IMG/VR virus record: IMGVR_UViG_3300017613_000941
Location: 1 to 34,052 of that record
Strand: one strand, 5' to 3'
From: a virus
DNA length: 34,052 bases
Shown: positions 31,152 to 34,052 of the stretch, piece after piece
How the letters are laid out: each line of letters begins with the position of its first letter
Numbering within the stretch: position 1 is the stretch's first letter
Made by a program: the position numbers and the translations under genes
The notes under the pieces: generated by a model
Told to the model about the DNA's origin: nothing
Database searches by the model: none
What the model saw: only the letters and a program-made list of their open reading frames with translations

Positions 31152-31867
31152 AAATAAAAATGATCAAAGAAGGCGGCGGTTTTGAGTTTATTGAACATAA
31201 TCAGACTGGAAATGTAAATATTGCCCGCCGCATCAGAGGCACTTGGAATATTCCACCTAATCAGCGATATTGGGAATGTCAGGAATGTAAGCCGGAAAAA
31301 GGCGATGTGGCGGTCGAAGTCGGGGCTGACATAGGTATTTTTGCCATCCACGCCGGGGCTTGCGGTGTATCTCAATATATCGGATTCGAGCCAAACATAC
31401 AAAATCATACCTGCGCAAAACACAACGCTACAATAGGGCGTGATGGATTCGGCGAATATGCGATTGTCTATAATTGGGCCGTTTCCAATATCGTAGATGA
31501 TGCTGATTTTTATGAAGGGAACGGGATCACGGCTCATGGATTGATCGATCAAGGGATGGATGAAAATAAACGAACTGTCCATGTTGTGACGCTGGATTGG
31601 CTGTTTGATATTGGCATCATTGAGTGGATTGACTTTCTGAAGGTCGATTGTAACGGGAGTGAGGCGGCGGTCTTCGATGGATTATCAGATGCGAATCTTG
31701 CCAAAGTGAAAAAAATCTCCGTACAATATCATCATCTGTTAGATGATTTTAGACCGGGCTGGTATGGGATATTCAGGCAGCGACTCCGGGATAATAATTT
31801 CAATTTCAAAATTCAAACTGTCAACGAGTTCGGCGATTCCGTTCTTGTCGCATGGAGGGAGAAATAA
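31148..31867 (+). CDS. FkbM-like methyltransferase (copy 3, altered motifs)
   Basis: A 239-residue tandem paralogue of copy 2. Motif I is VEVGADIGIFA at 56-66, then GFEPN at 79-83, WIDFLKVDCNGSE at 160-172 and SVQYHH at 191-196. It shares with copy 2 the DxNGxE and VQYHH changes and the phrase FDGxSxxNLxKxxKxSVQYHH, so the two arose by duplication before diverging. ATG 31148 overlaps the copy 2 stop. Its stop overlaps the next gene as TAATG. Placement beside the fibre genes suggests action on fibre or receptor sugars. Confidence 0.75.
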   Translation: MKIKMIKEGGGFEFIEHNQTGNVNIARRIRGTWNIPPNQRYWECQECKPEKGDVAVEVGADIGIFAIHAGACGVSQYIGFEPNIQNHTCAKHNATIGRDGFGEYAIVYNWAVSNIVDDADFYEGNGITAHGLIDQGMDENKRTVHVVTLDWLFDIGIIEWIDFLKVDCNGSEAAVFDGLSDANLAKVKKISVQYHHLLDDFRPGWYGIFRQRLRDNNFNFKIQTVNEFGDSVLVAWREK

Positions 31868-32247
31868 TGTCAGTAGATCTGCCTGAAGAACATCATTTTA
31901 TTTTAGACAAAAAAATGAAAGCCGCACTATCGAAATTCACATGGGATCTACAAGGGCGCCGGTTATTCGCTTATCTGTCAACTTGCTCAATTTCAGGTGA
32001 TTCCGATGAATTCGGACAAGGCGAGATCCTCGCGGCTGGCCGAGGGTGGCCTCTTGATTTCACTTATCCAGAATTTATCGCCATCCTCAAACAGGTTCCT
32101 GCCTCAAAAATAAAATCTGTCAAAACGGCCATTGCATCGGCCTCAAATGCGGAAGATATTTTCAGGACATTTTTACCATTTATCCAATGGGTTTTGGAGA
32201 AATATTTATTGACAGTTGAACTAAAAAAGGAGCAAAACGATGAATGA
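31867..32247 (+). CDS. Hypothetical protein (126 aa)
   Basis: A soluble, mostly helical protein (DKKMKAALSKFTWDLQGRRL, YPEFIAILKQVPASKIKSV, TFLPFIQWVLEKYLLTVELK). ATG 31867 with GGAGGGAG upstream and TAATG overlap is preferred to the in-frame ATG at 31852. No family is recognised. It lies between the methyltransferase pair and the lysis side of the genome. Confidence 0.6.
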   Translation: MSVDLPEEHHFILDKKMKAALSKFTWDLQGRRLFAYLSTCSISGDSDEFGQGEILAAGRGWPLDFTYPEFIAILKQVPASKIKSVKTAIASASNAEDIFRTFLPFIQWVLEKYLLTVELKKEQNDE

Positions 32248-32473
32248 AATGAATCAACAAGGGGCGCCGCAAAAGCAATTTATCTTAAGCGATATGTTGC
32301 GAATGAATCTGATTAATTATCTGAATAATTCCAGCAGCCCTTCCTATGTCCATCAACAGGTGCAAGAGTTTTTGATTATGTTGCACAATTTAAGAGAATA
32401 TCATGCTCCGACGCCGGTTGACGTACCGCCGCCGGAAGATCTGCCGAAGGAACCGAAAGGAGGCAAGAAATGA
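32240..32473 (+). CDS. Hypothetical protein (77 aa) with Pro-rich tail
   Basis: A helical N-terminal part (LSDMLRMNLINYLNNSSS, VQEFLIMLHNLREY) is followed by a Pro/Lys-rich end (PTPVDVPPPEDLPKEPKG). AAAAAGGAG precedes ATG 32240, which overlaps the previous gene by eight bases. It is ATGA-coupled to the secreted protein that follows, suggesting a shared role. Family unknown. Confidence 0.55.
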   Translation: MNEMNQQGAPQKQFILSDMLRMNLINYLNNSSSPSYVHQQVQEFLIMLHNLREYHAPTPVDVPPPEDLPKEPKGGKK

Positions 32474-33285
32474 ACAAAGATCGGACCAAGTTATTTAGTT
32501 TTTGCGTGGTGGTTATTTTCGCCTTCATTCTCGCTATGATTTGGTTTGCGGACGCTCAATATGTGACCAAGTTCACAGTTGACGACATTGAGGAAATTAA
32601 CACAATCAGTCATTGCCGGCTGGAATTCACAATCCATTACCAGGGTTATTTTCCGTTTTACGGACAGCGAGGCTGGAGGATCTATATGGTCCCGGCTCCG
32701 TATGTCATCGGGTGGGATGACCCACAATATACCTATTGCGTTTGGGTAATGCCGCATGAGGGCCAATATATTGATCGTGTTTTCTGGGTGCCACGTCCGG
32801 CCTTGCTTGTTGGTGATTGGACTCTCCGGGTGGATGCCGTCAATACGTATCGAGAAACGATTGCTTCTTCATTTGAATTTCAATGGAATTTCGGTAATCC
32901 AGTGCCTGAGCCGGTGGATGATTACGAATATAGAGCAGAGATTCCGTGGGTGACGGCGTCCTCTGTGTGGCTGACTTCACTGGCGTTGTTAAATCCGAAA
33001 CAAGAATCGATTGATATTATGATCGAAATATGGGATGAAAACGGCTACCCGGTGGAGTTGTTCAACGGCGAATATTTTATCAACTTCGCCCTGAATTCAA
33101 GAGAAAACTTTCCAGTATTTTTCCACGATTTATTTTACGCATTTGATTTTGAGACTGAAACATTTTTCGGGAACGCAAGGATTACGAGTGACGATTATAT
33201 CTCATATATCTATATGATTGACAATATGGTGACGGCCTATTCGATTGCTTATGGTGCGGAATCAAAAGAATTCATAGTTGACTAA
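32470..33285 (+). CDS. Secreted or periplasmic beta-rich protein (271 aa)
   Basis: The N-terminus is a clear signal sequence: basic start (MNKDRTK), hydrophobic core FCVVVIFAFILAMIWFA, then ADAQ suggesting signal peptidase cleavage after about residue 30. The rest is soluble and beta-rich with many aromatics (GYFPFYGQRGWRIYMVPAPY, later IDIMIEIWDENGYPVELF and NFALNSRENFPVFF), perhaps two beta-sandwich domains. Export is rare for phage genes outside lysis and exclusion. It stands directly before the lysis cassette. It may remodel the envelope or block receptors after infection; this is inference. Alternatively the N-terminus is only a membrane anchor. Confidence 0.65.
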   Translation: MNKDRTKLFSFCVVVIFAFILAMIWFADAQYVTKFTVDDIEEINTISHCRLEFTIHYQGYFPFYGQRGWRIYMVPAPYVIGWDDPQYTYCVWVMPHEGQYIDRVFWVPRPALLVGDWTLRVDAVNTYRETIASSFEFQWNFGNPVPEPVDDYEYRAEIPWVTASSVWLTSLALLNPKQESIDIMIEIWDENGYPVELFNGEYFINFALNSRENFPVFFHDLFYAFDFETETFFGNARITSDDYISYIYMIDNMVTAYSIAYGAESKEFIVD

Positions 33286-33304
33286 CGCGAGAGCAAGGGG
33301 TCTT

Positions 33305-33598
33305 ATGATGGATGCTACAATTATCGTTGCGGCGATAGCTTTATTGGGACATATTTTGTGGGCTATTATTTTCTATCTTTTCAAGGAGAAAATGAAAATG
33401 TTTGTGACGAAGGATCAGCTTGTAGAGGGTAAGATTCCCACGGCCAGACTTGAGGAACAAATGGACGCTTTGGCCGACAAAATGGACGCTTTTGATAAAA
33501 AGCTATTATCCATTTGTGAAAGTCTATCAATAAAATACGTTCCGCGGGAACTGTGCAAGGTGCTGAGAGAGAAATTCCAAGAGTCGGGCAAATCATGA
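33305..33598 (+). CDS. Membrane protein with coiled-coil tail, lysis cassette
   Basis: A 97-residue protein: an N-terminal membrane helix at about 4-25 (ATIIVAAIALLGHILWAIIF), then a charged coiled coil (TARLEEQMDALADKMDAFDK) and a basic end. ATG 33305 (or 33308) with AAGGGG at 33295-33300 is chosen over a TTG at 33278 that lacks a site. It stands before a two-helix holin candidate and the endolysin. This shape fits an accessory holin or inner-membrane spanin-like part, though no spanin motif is visible. Confidence 0.58.
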   Translation: MMDATIIVAAIALLGHILWAIIFYLFKEKMKMFVTKDQLVEGKIPTARLEEQMDALADKMDAFDKKLLSICESLSIKYVPRELCKVLREKFQESGKS

Positions 33599-33780
33599 AA
33601 CGCTGGCAGAAGGTAACATTTTTCAGCGGTGTTGTGATCTTGTCAACCTGTCTGTTATTGGGCCAAGTGATCGACGCGGAGAAGTGGGCCTACATCACTG
33701 GACTTGCAATGACTCTCATGGCAGGTGCCAATATTGGTGAACATTATATCCGTACAAAAAACGGAAAGGGGTTAAAATGA
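33595..33780 (+). CDS. Holin candidate (61 aa, two membrane helices)
   Basis: A 61-residue protein with two hydrophobic helices (VTFFSGVVILSTCLLLGQVI and YITGLAMTLMAGANIGEHYI) joined by a short charged turn (DAEKW), and basic ends (MKRWQK, RTKNGKGLK). This is the layout of small class II holins. It overlaps the preceding gene and the endolysin gene by ATGA. Holin role is inferred from topology and position. Confidence 0.65.
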   Translation: MKRWQKVTFFSGVVILSTCLLLGQVIDAEKWAYITGLAMTLMAGANIGEHYIRTKNGKGLK

Positions 33781-34052
33781 GTGATGAACTTTTTGAAGAT
33801 GAAGTTAGGCTTATATTTGACCGGGAAGGTTATTTATCCGATCATCCGGCAGATAAAGGGGGCCGAACAATCTGGGGGATTACGAGCCGTGATTACCCGG
33901 AGGATGTGAAATTAATGGAGCAGATGGGGAAGGCCGCATCAAGGGCGCACGCAAAGATGATCTATCGCCGGAACTATTTCAAGCCGGTTGGAGTCCTTGC
34001 GATTCCAGAGGAAGGCGATATTCTCGGAGCGCAGATGTTTGATTTCTCCGTC
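33777..34052 (+). CDS. Endolysin, GH108-type muramidase (3' end outside window)
   Basis: The first 92 residues of a glycan-cleaving lysin. REGYLSDHPADKGGRTIWGI at about 17-36 matches the GH108 (ZliS-like) signature E-G-x-Y-x-x-D-P-x-D-x-GG-x-T-x-x-G-I; Glu 18 is the likely catalytic acid. A helical segment (EQMGKAASRAHAKMIYRRNY) follows, also normal for the family. It has no signal peptide, so it should need the holin encoded just upstream. The window ends in frame within MFDFSV, so the gene continues beyond it. Confidence 0.85.
   Translation, partial: MSDELFEDEVRLIFDREGYLSDHPADKGGRTIWGITSRDYPEDVKLMEQMGKAASRAHAKMIYRRNYFKPVGVLAIPEEGDILGAQMFDFSV

Noticed and set aside
1-34052. CRISPR arrays, insertion sequences, att sites
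   Set aside because: No regularly spaced repeats, transposase genes, integrase or terminal inverted repeats were seen on reading.

Overview
This window is a contiguous stretch of a tailed double-stranded DNA phage (or prophage). Every supported gene is on the + strand, and genes are tightly packed with many ATGA, TAATG and GTGA start/stop overlaps. An HK97-type head module followed by a tail tube, tape measure and lambda-like tail tip, with no contractile sheath, indicates siphovirus morphology. The host is not identified by the sequence. Canonical AAGGAG ribosome sites, sigma70-type promoters (TTGACT-17-TATAAT twice), a lambda-like tail tip, a heptosyltransferase-like enzyme and a GH108-type lysozyme make a Gram-negative bacterium the best guess. 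No integrase, repressor, tRNA or CRISPR array was seen, so lifestyle is undetermined.

Layout: (1) 1-4526, early/replication side: the tail of an unknown gene, a strong promoter with a structured leader, a free-standing HNH/AP2 homing-type endonuclease, a replisome-organizer-like protein, then about eleven small, mostly unrecognised genes. (2) 4527-6523, DNA packaging: a 12-codon ORF resembling the start of a lost ParB-like gene, then small and large terminase. (3) 6526-8540, a cassette with its own promoter and terminator, holding small zinc-finger and membrane proteins and a Lar-type restriction-alleviation protein. (4) 8562-13417, head: a late promoter, a portal fused to a MuF-like domain, a protease fused to a scaffold-like tail, and the major capsid protein. 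(5) 13418-16413, an insertion between the capsid and connector genes: a strongly structured intergenic segment, a protein with duplicated modules and a terminase-type HTH, an FkbM methyltransferase, a GT9-type glycosyltransferase and a second SAM methyltransferase. (6) 16413-25674, connector and tail: adaptor, head closure, gp10-like, tail terminator, tube, a chaperone pair joined by a -1 frameshift, tape measure, and a large tip protein joining a gpL-like four-cysteine region to a gpJ-like region. (7) 25676-30404, fibres and receptor-binding candidates, including an AT-rich, probably recently acquired gene. (8) 30417-31867, two tandem FkbM-type paralogues with altered motif residues. (9) 31867-34052, small genes, a secreted protein and a lysis cassette ending in a truncated endolysin.

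The most unusual biology is the sugar/methyl-transfer gene set split between the capsid-adjacent and fibre-adjacent regions. It suggests enzymatic decoration of virion proteins or of host surface glycans. Other points of interest are the RNA-level control elements at the promoters and the terminase-type DNA-binding domain reused next to the capsid gene.
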